Shown here in pieces: positions 9,801 to 19,407 of a DNA stretch of 64,000 nucleotides. The DNA is taken from positions 186,001 to 250,000 of the forward strand of contig NZ_JACNMU010000006.1 of assembly GCF_014901205.1 (NCBI RefSeq). Direction: 5' to 3'. The notes under the pieces are model-generated. The model was not told where the DNA came from and ran no database searches. It was given only the letters and a program-made list of their open reading frames with translations. Origin of the DNA: Meridianimarinicoccus sp. MJW13 (GTDB lineage Bacteria > Pseudomonadota > Alphaproteobacteria > Rhodobacterales > Rhodobacteraceae). The translations under genes and the position numbers were made by a program. Each line of letters begins with the position of its first letter. Within the stretch, counting starts at the first letter, position 1.

Positions 9801-11147
9801 ATGCTGACCCTGCTGCGTCGAACCGCCCTTGGCGGGATTTTCACGGCGTTCCTGGCGATTCTGGCCAGTGCTCCGGCAATGGCGCAAGGGTTGTTGCGCG
9901 ATGCCGGCATGGAACATGCGCTGAACATCCTGGCCCGCCCCCTGCTGACCGCCGCCGGACTTCCGGCCAACCGCACCCAGGTGATGGTGGTCAATGACAT
10001 GGGGCTGAATGCCTTTGTCGCCAACAGCCGCACGATCTTCGTCAATGCCGGACTGCTGCTGCGGATGCAGAATGCCGACCAGTTGCAGGCGGTCATCGCG
10101 CACGAGGTTGCCCATATCGCCAACGGCCATTTTGCCCGGCGTGGACTGAATGCGCAGGCAATGCAGCGCGCCTCGGCTATCGGGGCGTTGGTCGGGGTTG
10201 CGGCGGGGGCCGCGTCCAACAATCCCGGCGCCGGGGCCGGGATCATCATGGGCGTCCATTCCTCGGCCCGGCGCGCCCTGTTTGCCCACACCCGCGAGGA
10301 AGAAGCCGCCGCCGACAAGTCCGGCCTGCGGTTCCTGGCCCGCGCCGGGATCGATCCGGTGGCCCTGGCCGAGGTGATGGAGCTTTTCAAGGGCCAGGAA
10401 GAGCTGCTGCCGGGACGGCAGGATCCCTATGCCCGCACCCACCCGCTGTCCCGCGACCGGGTTCGCGCGATCCACATGACAGTGGATGCGCTGTCGCCGC
10501 TGGATGTGGACCGGGGCGACACCGAATACTGGTTCGGCCGCGCCAAGGCGCTGTTGTCGGCCTATCTGCGCTCGCCCAGCTATACGTTGACCCGCACCAA
10601 AGCGTCCGACACATCGGATGCGGCGGCCATTGGCCGGGCGCTGGCCTATTACAAGAAATCCGATCTGGCAGCGGCGCGGGAACAGGTGGCCCTTCTTGTC
10701 GACCGCCGTCCCGACGATCCCTACATCCAGGATCTCAGCGGCTGGATCGAACTGGAATCAGGCAATGTGCAGAGCGCCATCGAAGCCTATGCCACCGCCG
10801 CCGAACTGGGCCCGCGCGAACCGCTGATCCTGGCCGGCTATGGCCGCGCGCTGCTGGCCCAGAATACCAGGACCGGCGATCTTGAAGCGCTGGAGGTACT
10901 GGAAAAGGCCCGCGCCCGCGATCAATACGACACGCGGATGCTGCGCGATCTATCGGTTGCCTATGCGCGCACTGGAAATCCGGGCATGGCCTCGCTGGCG
11001 ACGGCGGAACGCTATGCCCTATATGGACAGATTGAAGATGCGGCGATTCACGCCCACCGGGCCGCCGGCGTGCTGCCCACCGGGTCGCCGGGATGGTCAC
11101 GGGCGCAGGATGTGATCCATGCCGCCAATCAAAACAAACGGAGATAG
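9801..11147 (+). CDS. Periplasmic M48 metalloprotease with TPR repeats (BepA-like)
   Basis: A 448-residue secreted zinc protease. A signal peptide covers residues 1-27, with likely cleavage after AMA. The zinc motif is His101-Glu102-x-x-His105, and the third ligand probably lies in the TREEEAAAD segment. The C-terminal half has TPR-like helical repeats (about 260-440). This matches BepA/YfgC, which degrades or assists stalled outer-membrane beta-barrel proteins at the BAM complex. The ATG at 9801 follows CGAGGT. A DsbA-like gene starts three bases after the stop, so the two form an envelope protein-quality operon. Confidence 0.92.
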   Translation: MLTLLRRTALGGIFTAFLAILASAPAMAQGLLRDAGMEHALNILARPLLTAAGLPANRTQVMVVNDMGLNAFVANSRTIFVNAGLLLRMQNADQLQAVIAHEVAHIANGHFARRGLNAQAMQRASAIGALVGVAAGAASNNPGAGAGIIMGVHSSARRALFAHTREEEAAADKSGLRFLARAGIDPVALAEVMELFKGQEELLPGRQDPYARTHPLSRDRVRAIHMTVDALSPLDVDRGDTEYWFGRAKALLSAYLRSPSYTLTRTKASDTSDAAAIGRALAYYKKSDLAAAREQVALLVDRRPDDPYIQDLSGWIELESGNVQSAIEAYATAAELGPREPLILAGYGRALLAQNTRTGDLEALEVLEKARARDQYDTRMLRDLSVAYARTGNPGMASLATAERYALYGQIEDAAIHAHRAAGVLPTGSPGWSRAQDVIHAANQNKRR

Positions 11148-11150
11148 CCC

Positions 11151-11906
11151 ATGTTGCTGAAACACCTGCTTGCCCCGGCCCTTGCGGTCGCTGCCCTTGC
11201 CCTGCCGGCATCGGCGCTGGACCTGAAGGATCTGTCCGAGGCCGAGCGGACCGCATTGCGCGCCGAGGTACGCGCCTATCTGCTGGACAACCCCGAAGTG
11301 CTGATGGAGGCCATCGGCATTCTGGAACAGCGCCAGGCCGTCGAACAGGCCCATGCGGAACAGCAGATGATGTCGGGCCTTCAGGACGAGATCTATAACG
11401 ACGGCTGGTCGTGGGAGGGTGGCAACCCGGACGGCGATATCACGCTGGTGGAATTCGTGGACTACCGATGCGGATACTGCCGCAAGGCCCATGACGAAGT
11501 GGCCGAACTGGTCTCCAGCGATGGCAACATCCGGCTGATTCTGAAGGAATTCCCGATCCTGGGCGAAGATTCGCTGATGGCCTCGCGCTTTGCCATCGCC
11601 ACCCGGATGATCCACGGCAACGACGCTTACAAGCGCGCCCACGACCGCCTGATCACCATGACCGGCAGCGTCAACGAAGCCGCGCTCAGCCGGCTGGCCC
11701 GCGATCTGGATCTGGATCAAGAGGCGGTGATGGCCGCGATGAACGACGACAAGGTGGTGGAAGAGCTGCGCGGCAATCGCGATCTGGCCCAGAAGCTGGA
11801 AATCTCGGGCACGCCAACTTTCATCCTGCAGGGCGACATGCTGCGCGGCTATGTACCCCTGCCGCAGATGCGCGAACTGGTTGCCCAGGCGCGCACCGCC
11901 GACTGA
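11151..11906 (+). CDS. DsbA-family thiol:disulfide oxidoreductase (thioredoxin fold, periplasmic)
   Basis: A 251-residue exported protein with a signal peptide (about 1-22), a helical linker rich in Glu and Gln (30-85), and a thioredoxin/DSBA-like domain. The active site is Cys107-Gly-Tyr-Cys110, and the cis-proline loop is GTPTF. The linker resembles the dimerisation stalk of Com1/ScsC-type DsbA-like proteins, so isomerase rather than oxidase activity is possible. It is co-transcribed with the BepA-like protease, three bases after its stop. Confidence 0.92.
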   Translation: MLLKHLLAPALAVAALALPASALDLKDLSEAERTALRAEVRAYLLDNPEVLMEAIGILEQRQAVEQAHAEQQMMSGLQDEIYNDGWSWEGGNPDGDITLVEFVDYRCGYCRKAHDEVAELVSSDGNIRLILKEFPILGEDSLMASRFAIATRMIHGNDAYKRAHDRLITMTGSVNEAALSRLARDLDLDQEAVMAAMNDDKVVEELRGNRDLAQKLEISGTPTFILQGDMLRGYVPLPQMRELVAQARTAD

Positions 11907-11913
11907 CCCATCC

Positions 11914-13047
11914 CTATTCGGCGGCGGCCTCTGCAACAGCGGCCGCTGCCTCGATCTCGGCGGCCTTGGTTTCGACCTGCTCGACGATGTGCTCGATCAT
12001 CTTTTCGTTTGACAGCTTGTGGCTCTGCTTGCCCGCCAGATAGACCATGCCCGCCCCGGCGCCACCGCCTGTAAAGCCCACATCGGTCATCAGCGCCTCG
12101 CCCGGCCCGTTCACCACGCAGCCGATGATCGACAGGCTCATGGGCGTCTTGATGTGCTCCAGCCGCTGCTCAAGGGTTTCGACGGTCTTGATGACATCGA
12201 ACCCCTGCCGCGCGCAGGACGGGCACGAGATAATGTTGACGCCGCGATGGCGCAGACCCAGTGATTTCAGGATCTCGAAGCCGACGCGCACCTCTTCCAC
12301 CGGATCGGCGGACAGGCTGACCCGCAGGGTATCACCGATCCCCGCCCACAACAGGTTGCCCAGCCCGATCGAGGATTTCACCGTGCCCGCGTTCAGCGTG
12401 CCCGCTTCGGTGATGCCCAGATGGATCGGCGCGTCGGTCGCCTCGGCGATGCCCTGATAGGCGGCGGCGGCCAGGAACACGTCCGAGGCTTTCACCGAGA
12501 TCTTGAACTCGTGAAAGTCGTTGTCCTGCAGGATGCGGATATGGTCCATCCCGGATTCCACCATCGCCTCGGGACAGGGCTCGCCATATTTCTCAAGCAG
12601 GTGCTTTTCCAGCGACCCCGCGTTGACGCCGATGCGGATCGAACAGCCGTGGTCGCGGGCGGCCTTGATGACTTCGCGCACGCGGGCTTTGTCACCGATA
12701 TTGCCGGGATTGATCCGCAGGCACGCAGCCCCGGCCTCGGCCGCCTCGATGGCGCGTTTGTAGTGAAAATGAATGTCGGCCACGATGGGCACCGGGCTTT
12801 CGGCCACGATTTCTTTCAACGCGCGGGTAGAGGATTCATCCGGGGTCGAGACCCGCACGATGTCCGCGCCCGCTTCGGCACAGGCCAGCACCTGGGCAAC
12901 CGTGGCCTTCACGTCCGAACTGTCGGTGTTGGTCATGGTCTGCACGCTGATCGGCGCGTCGCCGCCCACCGGCACCTTGCCCACATGGATCTGGCGCGAC
13001 GTGCGGCGGTCGATGTTGCGCCAGGGGCGAATGGGATTATGCGACAT
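11914..13047 (-). CDS. ispG: 4-hydroxy-3-methylbut-2-en-1-yl diphosphate synthase
   Basis: The MEP-pathway enzyme (GcpE) that converts methylerythritol cyclodiphosphate to HMBPP using a [4Fe-4S] cluster. The three cluster cysteines are Cys275 and Cys278 (SCPSC) and Cys310 ([10 protein letters not shown]). The start ATG at 13047 gives 377 residues and the usual N-terminus ([12 protein letters not shown]); the frame stays open to 13110 without a better start. The C-terminus adds an Ala/Glu-rich tail of about 25 residues. It lies 79 bp downstream of the RodZ-like gene on the same strand, and a shared transcript is likely. Confidence 0.96.
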   Translation of the reverse strand: MSHNPIRPWRNIDRRTSRQIHVGKVPVGGDAPISVQTMTNTDSSDVKATVAQVLACAEAGADIVRVSTPDESSTRALKEIVAESPVPIVADIHFHYKRAIEAAEAGAACLRINPGNIGDKARVREVIKAARDHGCSIRIGVNAGSLEKHLLEKYGEPCPEAMVESGMDHIRILQDNDFHEFKISVKASDVFLAAAAYQGIAEATDAPIHLGITEAGTLNAGTVKSSIGLGNLLWAGIGDTLRVSLSADPVEEVRVGFEILKSLGLRHRGVNIISCPSCARQGFDVIKTVETLEQRLEHIKTPMSLSIIGCVVNGPGEALMTDVGFTGGGAGAGMVYLAGKQSHKLSNEKMIEHIVEQVETKAAEIEAAAAVAEAAAE

Positions 13048-13126
13048 GGGGGGCGTCCGTTGCTGCGATCCGGTTGGGTGACAGATAGCCCTGAGACGCG
13101 CGCGCTGCAACGGGGTCTGGCGCGAC

Positions 13127-14326
13127 CTATTCGATGGGGCTGGCTTCCGGCGCGACTACCAGTTCGGCCAGACGAGCCAGTTCCGGGTCCGCCGTCAGAT
13201 CGGCGATCTGGTAGGTTTCGCTGAGCGCTTCGGCCGAGAGCACCACGTTCTTGGCCACCGATGTGCCGGGTCCGGCCGGCCCAAGGGTTTCGCCGTTGAC
13301 CGCGAAGAATACCGAGCCGGAATTGCCGGCCCGCAGGGTCGGCGGCTCTTCGGTGGCGGGCAGGACGAAGCGTTCCCCCTGCTCCATGATCTTTTCCAGC
13401 AGCACGCTGCCATCGGCGGCGCGCACGCGCACCCAGGCCGGACGGCGGGCGAACAGCACCAGTTCGGGTGCGGCCTGGGCCACGACCTGAACTTCCGGTT
13501 CGGCAATGGTTTCCACTTCGGGCGCGACTTCGGGCAATGCGGCCACCAGCAGCGGGTTTTCGAACCTGGGCGCATAGACGCCCTGGGCATCCGGGTCGAG
13601 CATCGCGATGGGACCATCCCGCGGCACCAGAACCGGGGTGTCCAGCGCCTTGGGGCGATACAGACGCTCCAGCGCCGCCGGGGTGGGTGCGGCATTGTCG
13701 ATAGCCAGACCCGCGCCCTCGACAGTCTCGGTGGGCGACAGCGCCACGGTCAATGGCGTTTCGACCGGCGTCAGGGTAACACGTTGAATCTCTTGCAGAA
13801 GTGACCAGCCGCCGTAGCCCAGACCCGCCACCAGCAGGCACAGCACGGCCAACGATCCGATGGCACTGGCCTGCACGCCGTGAAAGGGTCCGTGGGTCGG
13901 GGCGGAACTGATCGGGCTACGCGACAGCACGTCATCGCCCACGGTCGAGGTCTTGCGCCGGGCCGGGCGCGTGCCGCCGCGCGCGGTCTTGGTGTAGACC
14001 TGCGCCTCAAGCCCCGCCACATGGGAAAACCCGCTTTCTTCGCAGAAGCGCTGATAGACCCAGTCGGCGTTCATGCCGAGGTAGCGCGCATAGGCCCGCA
14101 CGTATCCGTTGATGAATCCCGGGGTTTCGAAGACGGACAGATCGGTATCCTCGATCCCGGCGATGTATTCCGCCTTGATCTTGAGGTCACGCTGAACGTC
14201 CAGCAGGGACTTGCCCAGCGTGGCCCGTTCTCCGCGCATGATATCGCCCAAGGTCAGTTCAAAATCGTCAAAGCTCTTCAACTTGACGTTCTCGGCCTGT
14301 CCGGGTTCGTGACTACGCCCCGTCAT
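13127..14326 (-). CDS. RodZ-like membrane protein with cytoplasmic helix-turn-helix and DUF4115 domain
   Basis: A 399-residue bitopic protein. An HTH_25 domain lies at about 20-90 ([20 protein letters not shown]), a single membrane segment at about 152-176, a disordered Pro/Glu-rich region follows, and a C-terminal DUF4115 beta domain ([17 protein letters not shown]) ends the protein. This is the RodZ layout, in which the HTH binds MreB and the tail lies in the periplasm. I chose the ATG at 14326, after CAGGATT; the open frame extends to 14428. It lies upstream of ispG, an order common in this group. Confidence 0.85.
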   Translation of the reverse strand: MTGRSHEPGQAENVKLKSFDDFELTLGDIMRGERATLGKSLLDVQRDLKIKAEYIAGIEDTDLSVFETPGFINGYVRAYARYLGMNADWVYQRFCEESGFSHVAGLEAQVYTKTARGGTRPARRKTSTVGDDVLSRSPISSAPTHGPFHGVQASAIGSLAVLCLLVAGLGYGGWSLLQEIQRVTLTPVETPLTVALSPTETVEGAGLAIDNAAPTPAALERLYRPKALDTPVLVPRDGPIAMLDPDAQGVYAPRFENPLLVAALPEVAPEVETIAEPEVQVVAQAAPELVLFARRPAWVRVRAADGSVLLEKIMEQGERFVLPATEEPPTLRAGNSGSVFFAVNGETLGPAGPGTSVAKNVVLSAEALSETYQIADLTADPELARLAELVVAPEASPIE

Positions 14327-14461
14327 GGAATAATCCTGTCTGCCCTGCCCGTATCCCCGTCGCATCCCCGCGATTCGATGCGCAGGGTTTGCTGCCAAAG
14401 TCGTAGCACAATGCGCAGAAAAGCGCACGCACCATCCCGTGGCTGACTTAATGGGACATTG

Positions 14462-14495
14462 AAAACCCCGGCATGACCATGTGGTCAGACCGGGG
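14462..14495 (-). terminator. Rho-independent terminator after hemA
   Basis: On the minus strand a CCCCGG...CCGGGG stem with an inner TGACCA/TGGTCA stem is followed by TTTTC. It lies 25 bp beyond the hemA stop. Confidence 0.85.
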
Positions 14496-14519
14496 CGGTT
14501 TCAGGGCTGGAAGGTGAAA

Positions 14520-15743
14520 TCAGGCCGAGAGCGACTGGCGGCTCAGCGCACAATGCGACCAGAGTTTGTCGAGCGCCTTCACAAGCCGGTCCAGATCATC
14601 GGGACCATGCACGGGCGACGGGGTGAACCGCAGCCGTTCGGTGCCGCGCGGCACGGTGGGGAAGTTGATCGGCTGCACGTAGATGCCGTCGTCCTGCAAA
14701 AGGCGATCCGAAATCATCTTGCATTTCACCGGGTTGCCGACCGGAACGGGCACGATGTGCGATCCGAAGTCGATCAGGGGCAGGCCAATACCTTTAAGAC
14801 GGGTCTTCAGGATATGGGCTTGCGTCTGATGCCGGGCGCGCAGGGTCTGATCCTCTTTCAGGAAGCGGATCGACGCGGCGGCCCCGGCGGCGATTGCCGG
14901 CGGAATCGAGGTGGTGAAGATGAAACCCGGCGCGTAGGAGCGGATCGCATCCACCATCCGGGCCGAGGCGGAGATATAGCCGCCCATGACGCCATAGGCC
15001 TTGCCCAGCGTGCCGTTGATGATGTCGATCCGATGCGCCAGCCCGTCGCGCTCGGCCACACCGGCACCGCGCGGACCATACAGGCCGACGGCGTGAACCT
15101 CGTCCAGGTAAGTCAGGGCATTGAATTCATCGGCCAGATCGCAGATCTCGCGGATCGGGCCGAAATCGCCATCCATCGAATAGACCGACTCGAAGGCGAT
15201 GAGCTTGGGCGCTGCGGGATCAAGCCCCTCAAGGACCTCGCGCAGATGGGCCACGTCATTGTGTCGGAAGATCTTCTTCTCGCACCGGCCGTGCTTGATG
15301 CCTTCGATCATCGAGGCGTGGTTCAACTCGTCGGAAACGATGATCAGGCCCGGAAACAGCTTGGGCAGGGTCGAAAGTGTCGCCTCGTTGGCGATATAGG
15401 CCGAGGTGAACACCAGCGCGGCCTCTTTCTGGTGCAGATCGGCGAGTTCAGCCTCAAGGCGACGGTGATACACCGTGGTGCCCGAGATGTTGCGCGTGCC
15501 GCCCGATCCGGCACCGGTGGCATCCACCGCTTCGTGCATGGCGGCCAGAACGGCCGGATGCTGACCCATGCCAAGATAGTCATTGCCGCACCACACGGTG
15601 ATGTCCTGCTGGCTGCCATCAGGGCGCGTCCAGACCGCATGGGGGAAGTGACCGTTGCGGCGTTCGATATCAATGAAGGTCCGGTAACGGCCCTCATCGT
15701 GCAATTTCTGGATCGCCGCATCGATCTTGGCAGAGTAATCCAA
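14520..15743 (-). CDS. hemA: 5-aminolevulinate synthase
   Basis: Condenses glycine and succinyl-CoA to 5-aminolevulinate with PLP, the first step of tetrapyrrole synthesis in alphaproteobacteria. I start it at TTG 15743, eight bases after a perfect GGAGG. The 407 residues then match Rhodobacter HemA in length and start, and the PLP lysine in LGKAYG falls exactly at position 248, as in Rhodobacter. ATGs at 15761 and 15773 are in frame and may be annotated instead. An FnrL box lies about 130 bp upstream, fitting the known oxygen control of hemA in Rhodobacter. A terminator follows. Confidence 0.96.
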   Translation of the reverse strand: MDYSAKIDAAIQKLHDEGRYRTFIDIERRNGHFPHAVWTRPDGSQQDITVWCGNDYLGMGQHPAVLAAMHEAVDATGAGSGGTRNISGTTVYHRRLEAELADLHQKEAALVFTSAYIANEATLSTLPKLFPGLIIVSDELNHASMIEGIKHGRCEKKIFRHNDVAHLREVLEGLDPAAPKLIAFESVYSMDGDFGPIREICDLADEFNALTYLDEVHAVGLYGPRGAGVAERDGLAHRIDIINGTLGKAYGVMGGYISASARMVDAIRSYAPGFIFTTSIPPAIAAGAAASIRFLKEDQTLRARHQTQAHILKTRLKGIGLPLIDFGSHIVPVPVGNPVKCKMISDRLLQDDGIYVQPINFPTVPRGTERLRFTPSPVHGPDDLDRLVKALDKLWSHCALSRQSLSA

Positions 15744-15874
15744 CGTGTCTTCCTCCAACATGGCGGACATCAACTGTCCGGGCCCGCAGGCGGGCTGTCG
15801 CGTTTTTCATATGCGTGTCACAGAATAGCTGCCCCGCGCAATAGTCTTAATGGCGCATACTGTCCCGGCGCGTT

Positions 15875-15888
15875 TTGATGTAAATCAA
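15875..15888. promoter_or_regulatory. FNR/FnrL binding site between hemA and the M20 peptidase gene
   Basis: A perfect TTGAT-N4-ATCAA palindrome, the FNR consensus. FnrL activation of hemA under low oxygen is established in Rhodobacter sphaeroides. The site is 132 bp upstream of the hemA start and 84 bp upstream of the M20 gene, so it could serve either. Confidence 0.85.
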
Positions 15889-15971
15889 ACTCCGGTTTGC
15901 AGCAAGTGGTGGCCCATCTGGACGCGCCAATCCCCGGTGATAGGGTGGCGCCCGTCAACCAAGGAGTCCCC

Positions 15972-17345
15972 ATGTCCCTCGCTTCCGTTCTCGACCATAT
16001 CGACACGAACCTGGATGCTGCGCTGAACCGTCTGACAGATCTGCTGAAGATCCAGTCCATTTCGACCGATCCCGCCCACAAGGACGATTGCGAAGCCGCT
16101 GCCGACTGGCTGGTGGCCGATCTGGCCGGGATCGGGTTTCAGGCGAAAAAGCGCCCGACGCCGGGTCATCCGATGGTGGTGGCCACATCCGAAGGCGCCG
16201 GTCCGCATGTGCTGTTCTACGGCCACTACGACGTGCAACCTGTTGATCCGCTGGAGTTGTGGGATCGCCCGCCGTTCGAGCCGCGCATTGAAGAAACCCC
16301 GACCGGCCCTGTGATCCGCGCACGCGGCGCCTCTGACGACAAGGGCCAGTTGATGACCTTTGTCGAAGCCTGCCGGGCCTGGAAAGCGGTGCATGGCACC
16401 CTGCCCGGTCCGATCACCATCTTCTTCGAGGGGGAAGAGGAAAGCGGCTCGCCCTCGCTGGTGCCTTTCATGGAGGAAAACGCGCCGGAATTGACCGCCG
16501 ATATTGCCCTGATCTGCGACACCGGTCTGTTCGCCGACCGGGTGCCGGCCATCGTCACGCAATTGCGCGGACTGGTGGGCGAAGAGATCACCATCACCGG
16601 TCCCGACAAGGATCTGCATTCGGGCATGTTCGGCGGCATCGCCATCAACCCCGCGCGGGTGCTGACGCGCATCCTGGCCGATCTGCACGACGACACCGGG
16701 CGCATCACCCTGCCCGGCTTTTACGACGGTGTGCCGCCGCTGCCCGACGATCTGCGCGCGCAGTGGGAAGGACTGAACTTCGACCACTCCGCTTTCCTGG
16801 GTGGCGTCGGCCTGTCGGTGCCTGCGGGCGAGGCCGGCAAGATGCCGGTCGAGATGATCTGGTCGGAACCGACCTGCGAGATCAACGGCATGTGGTCGGG
16901 CTATACCGGCGCCGGGTTCAAGACGGTGCTGCCGTCCAAGGCTTCGGCCAAGGTGTCCTTCCGTCTTGTCGGCCAGCAGGATCCCGACCGCATTCGCGCG
17001 GCGTTCCACGACTTCGTGACGGCGCGCCTGCCCGAGGATTGCACGGTGGAATTCGCCCCGCATGGCGCTTCGCCCGCCAGCCAGATGTCCACCGACCATC
17101 CGGCTTTCGAACAGGCCCGCGCGGCCCTTAGCGATGAATGGCCCGATGCGGCGGCTTTCGTGGGCTGCGGCGGCTCGATCCCGATCGCGGGCTACTTCAA
17201 GACCCTGCTGGGCATGGATTCGATGCTGATCGGTTTCGCCAAGGATGACGACCAGATCCATTCCCCGAACGAGAAATACGACGTCGAGAGCTTCCACAAG
17301 GGCATCCGCAGCTGGGCGCGTATCCTTGACCGGCTGAACAGCTGA
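15972..17345 (+). CDS. M20 family dipeptidase / metallopeptidase
   Basis: A 457-residue zinc-dependent peptidase of the M20 family. Visible marks are GHYDVQP (His85 metal ligand, Asp87), ASDDKG, the catalytic EGEEESGS, and the lid-domain segment KDLHSGMFGG. This set is typical of cytosolic nonspecific dipeptidase/carnosinase-like members, so short-peptide hydrolysis is the best guess; the exact substrate is open. The ATG at 15972 follows AAGGAG. It is divergent from hemA across a spacer that contains an FnrL box, and ends just before a UUCG hairpin and a tRNA-Asp. Confidence 0.93.
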   Translation: MSLASVLDHIDTNLDAALNRLTDLLKIQSISTDPAHKDDCEAAADWLVADLAGIGFQAKKRPTPGHPMVVATSEGAGPHVLFYGHYDVQPVDPLELWDRPPFEPRIEETPTGPVIRARGASDDKGQLMTFVEACRAWKAVHGTLPGPITIFFEGEEESGSPSLVPFMEENAPELTADIALICDTGLFADRVPAIVTQLRGLVGEEITITGPDKDLHSGMFGGIAINPARVLTRILADLHDDTGRITLPGFYDGVPPLPDDLRAQWEGLNFDHSAFLGGVGLSVPAGEAGKMPVEMIWSEPTCEINGMWSGYTGAGFKTVLPSKASAKVSFRLVGQQDPDRIRAAFHDFVTARLPEDCTVEFAPHGASPASQMSTDHPAFEQARAALSDEWPDAAAFVGCGGSIPIAGYFKTLLGMDSMLIGFAKDDDQIHSPNEKYDVESFHKGIRSWARILDRLNS

Positions 17346-17356
17346 TCCCAGACCCC

Positions 17357-17376
17357 GGTCCCGCTTCGGCGGGACC
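17357..17376 (+). terminator. UUCG-capped hairpin after the M20 peptidase gene
   Basis: An eight-base perfect stem (GGTCCCGC/GCGGGACC) with a TTCG tetraloop, 11 bp past the stop. No T run follows, so it may be an RNA 3' stabiliser or a weak terminator. Confidence 0.5.
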
Positions 17377-17453
17377 ACTCCCACGTTTCAGGTGGTCAGA
17401 CGTGAACCCGCCAAGGGCAGGAAAGTCTGTGTCACATCGTGAGGGGGAGAAAG

Positions 17454-17530
17454 TGGCGCGGTTGACGGGGCTCGAACCCGCGACCCCCGGCGTGACAGGC
17501 CGGTACTCTAACCAACTGAGCTACAACCGC
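17454..17530 (-). tRNA. tRNA-Asp (anticodon GTC), copy 1
   Basis: On the minus strand the 77 bases fold as a full cloverleaf: acceptor GCGGTTG/CAACCGC, D arm GCTCAGTTGGTTAGAGT, anticodon loop with GTC, T arm with GTTCGA, discriminator G73 as expected for Asp, and an encoded CCA. Confidence 0.97.
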
Positions 17531-17760
17531 GCTTTTCGCGTTCAGGACGCTGTGTCCCAAGGCGTGGGCGGTGTCTATGTCTCTACAGCAGAGCCGTCAA
17601 GCAGTTTCCACGCGCCACAAACAAAAAAACTAACCGACCTGAAAACCGACGTATTGCACCAAACGCCCTGCCCGGACCGCAGTCCGGCACGACGCACAAA
17701 GCCTGTGAAATCGCCCCAGCCGAGGTGCGAAATATCCGGGGATGAAGGAAGGGAAAGCCA

Positions 17761-17837
17761 TGGCGCGGTTGACGGGACTCGAACCCGCGACCCCCGGCGT
17801 GACAGGCCGGTACTCTAACCAACTGAGCTACAACCGC
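17761..17837 (-). tRNA. tRNA-Asp (anticodon GTC), copy 2
   Basis: Nearly identical to the copy at 17454, differing by one base in the T-arm region, with the same GTC anticodon, G73 and encoded CCA. The 230 bp between the two copies hold no gene that I can see. Confidence 0.97.
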
Positions 17838-17899
17838 GCGATGGAGTGTCTGTTTATGACCCACTTCGCAGACCGTCAAGCGCCAATCCAACGCTTGTT

Positions 17900-18520
17900 T
17901 CAGGAAATCGAGATCACGCGCCGGGGGCCCACGGCCCAGGTCATCCCGGCATCTGACAGAGCCGTTTGCAGGCGGTCGCGCTCAGCCGCCGCCGGATAGG
18001 GAAACATGCGCGCTGCCTGTACCAGACCATATCGCGGGGCATTGTCCTTCAGCTGTGCAACCTCGCCCGAAGCCGCCTTCGTCTGACCCAGTTCCATCAG
18101 CGCCCGGATCAACTGCACCCGCGCCGGAACAAAGCCCGGCACCCGCGCCAGCACCGCGCGGAACCTGAGGACAGCCTTGTCTTGTGCCCCCAACAGCACC
18201 AGGCTGTGGCCACGGGGAAATTCCCAGCTTGGCGGGCAAAAACTCTCGCCCGCCATGGCGGCGTCCAGCAGCGGTTGCGCCTGTGCCGGGCGGCCCAGCC
18301 GGTTCAGGGTCTCGCCATAGGCCACCAGCGCTTCGGCGTTTTCGGGGGACAGGGCCAAGGCCTGCTCGAAGGCCGCGACGGCGGCGTCGGGCCGGTCGCG
18401 AAATCCCAGCGCCGAGTTCCCATCCAGCGCAATCGCCTTGTGGGCCAATGCCTCGGCGGGATCCAGCGTCGCATCCCAATCCTGACGGGCAAAGATAAAC
18501 AGAGGGGTTCGGTAATGGGC
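17900..18520 (-). pseudogene. C-terminal remnant of a TPR-containing adenylate/guanylate cyclase-like protein
   Basis: The frame is open from a stop at 18521 to the stop at 17900. The product consists of TPR-like helices (DATLDPAEALAHKAIALDG, AAFEQALALSPENAEALVAYGETL) and ends in the ARMFPYPAAAERDRL motif seen at the C-terminus of many alphaproteobacterial class III cyclases with TPR tails. The catalytic domain is missing, and the upstream DNA on this strand does not continue it in any frame. The first ATG (18448) sits inside a TPR, so this is a truncated gene. It abuts the broken DUF302 gene head to head, suggesting one deletion removed both 5' ends. Confidence 0.6.
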
Positions 18521-18572
18521 CTATTGGACAAAGGCCCCGGATAGCCCGGATCACAGCGCGCGGCTTGTGTAA

Positions 18573-18917
18573 TACGACAGGACGGTCGGCGCGGTCGAAG
18601 CCGCAGGCGCCCGGGTGTTTGCCAAGGTAGACTTCGCACAGGGTGCGGCCACGATGGGCGAAACCCTGCGTCCCACCACGGTGGCGATCTTCGGCAGCCC
18701 CAAGATCGGCTCGACCGCGTTGCAGGAAGGCCAGACGATGGCGCTGTACCTGCCGCTGCGGATCCAGTTTTTCGAAGATGCCAGTGGTCAGACTTGGGCC
18801 TCCTATGAAGACCCGACCGCCGTTGCACCGTCGCATGGGCTGGCCGCCAGCAATGCCGCCGTCCAGAAGATGCAGGCCGCCTTGTCAGGGTTTTCGGCCA
18901 TCGCGACAGGGAGTTGA
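18573..18917 (+). pseudogene. DUF302 family protein lacking its N-terminus
   Basis: The readable part (GARVFAKVDFAQGA, GETLRPTTVAIFGSPKIGSTALQ, ALYLPLRI) is a clear DUF302 domain core and runs to a normal end. A stop (TAA at 18570) cuts the frame where homologues would have a signal peptide and the first third of the domain. No credible start exists before an internal ATG at 18615. I read it as a 5'-truncated pseudogene joined to the cyclase remnant on the other strand at about 18,520-18,570. Confidence 0.6.
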
Positions 18918-19036
18918 ACGGCACTCTTCACCCTGCCCCGGTCGGGCTGATCAGGTTCGGCTGAAGGCTGATGCCCATGAGCGCGGCGCGAGATGCTGAA
19001 GACAGCATGTATCCAACCGCAGACGCAGGGCTTGCG

Positions 19037-19112
<76 letters not shown>

Positions 19113-19174
19113 ACGCAAGGGTCGCGGCGCGACAGCGCGCTTTGGGTCTTCCGCCCGTGTCAGACAGGGGGAAA

Positions 19175-19249
19175 TGGTGGGTGATAAGAGATTTGAACTC
19201 CTGACATCTTCGATGTGAACGAAGCGCTCTACCACTGAGCTAATCACCC
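19175..19249 (-). tRNA. tRNA-Val (anticodon CAC)
   Basis: Same acceptor stem as the tRNA-Val at 19037, D loop one base shorter, anticodon stem CTTCG/CGAAG with loop TTCACAT (CAC), T loop GTTCAAA, A73 and an encoded CCA. The two valine tRNAs are probably one transcript from the right. Confidence 0.97.
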
Positions 19250-19348
19250 GTGGCGCGGTGTGTAGCCCTGCCCGACACAAGGTGCAAGACCAAATTTCCG
19301 GGTTTTTCGCGTGTCTGGCGGTTCGGGAACCCTCGCGGTCAATCCATG

Positions 19349-19380
19349 AAAAAGGCCCGCATGGGGGTGCCATGCGGGCC
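19349..19380 (-). terminator. Rho-independent terminator after lon
   Basis: An 11-base perfect stem (GGCCCGCATGG/CCATGCGGGCC) is followed on the minus strand by TTTTTC, 27 bp past the lon stop. Confidence 0.9.
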
Positions 19381-19407
19381 GATGCCATTGGTTCGGATCA
19401 GTGCCGG

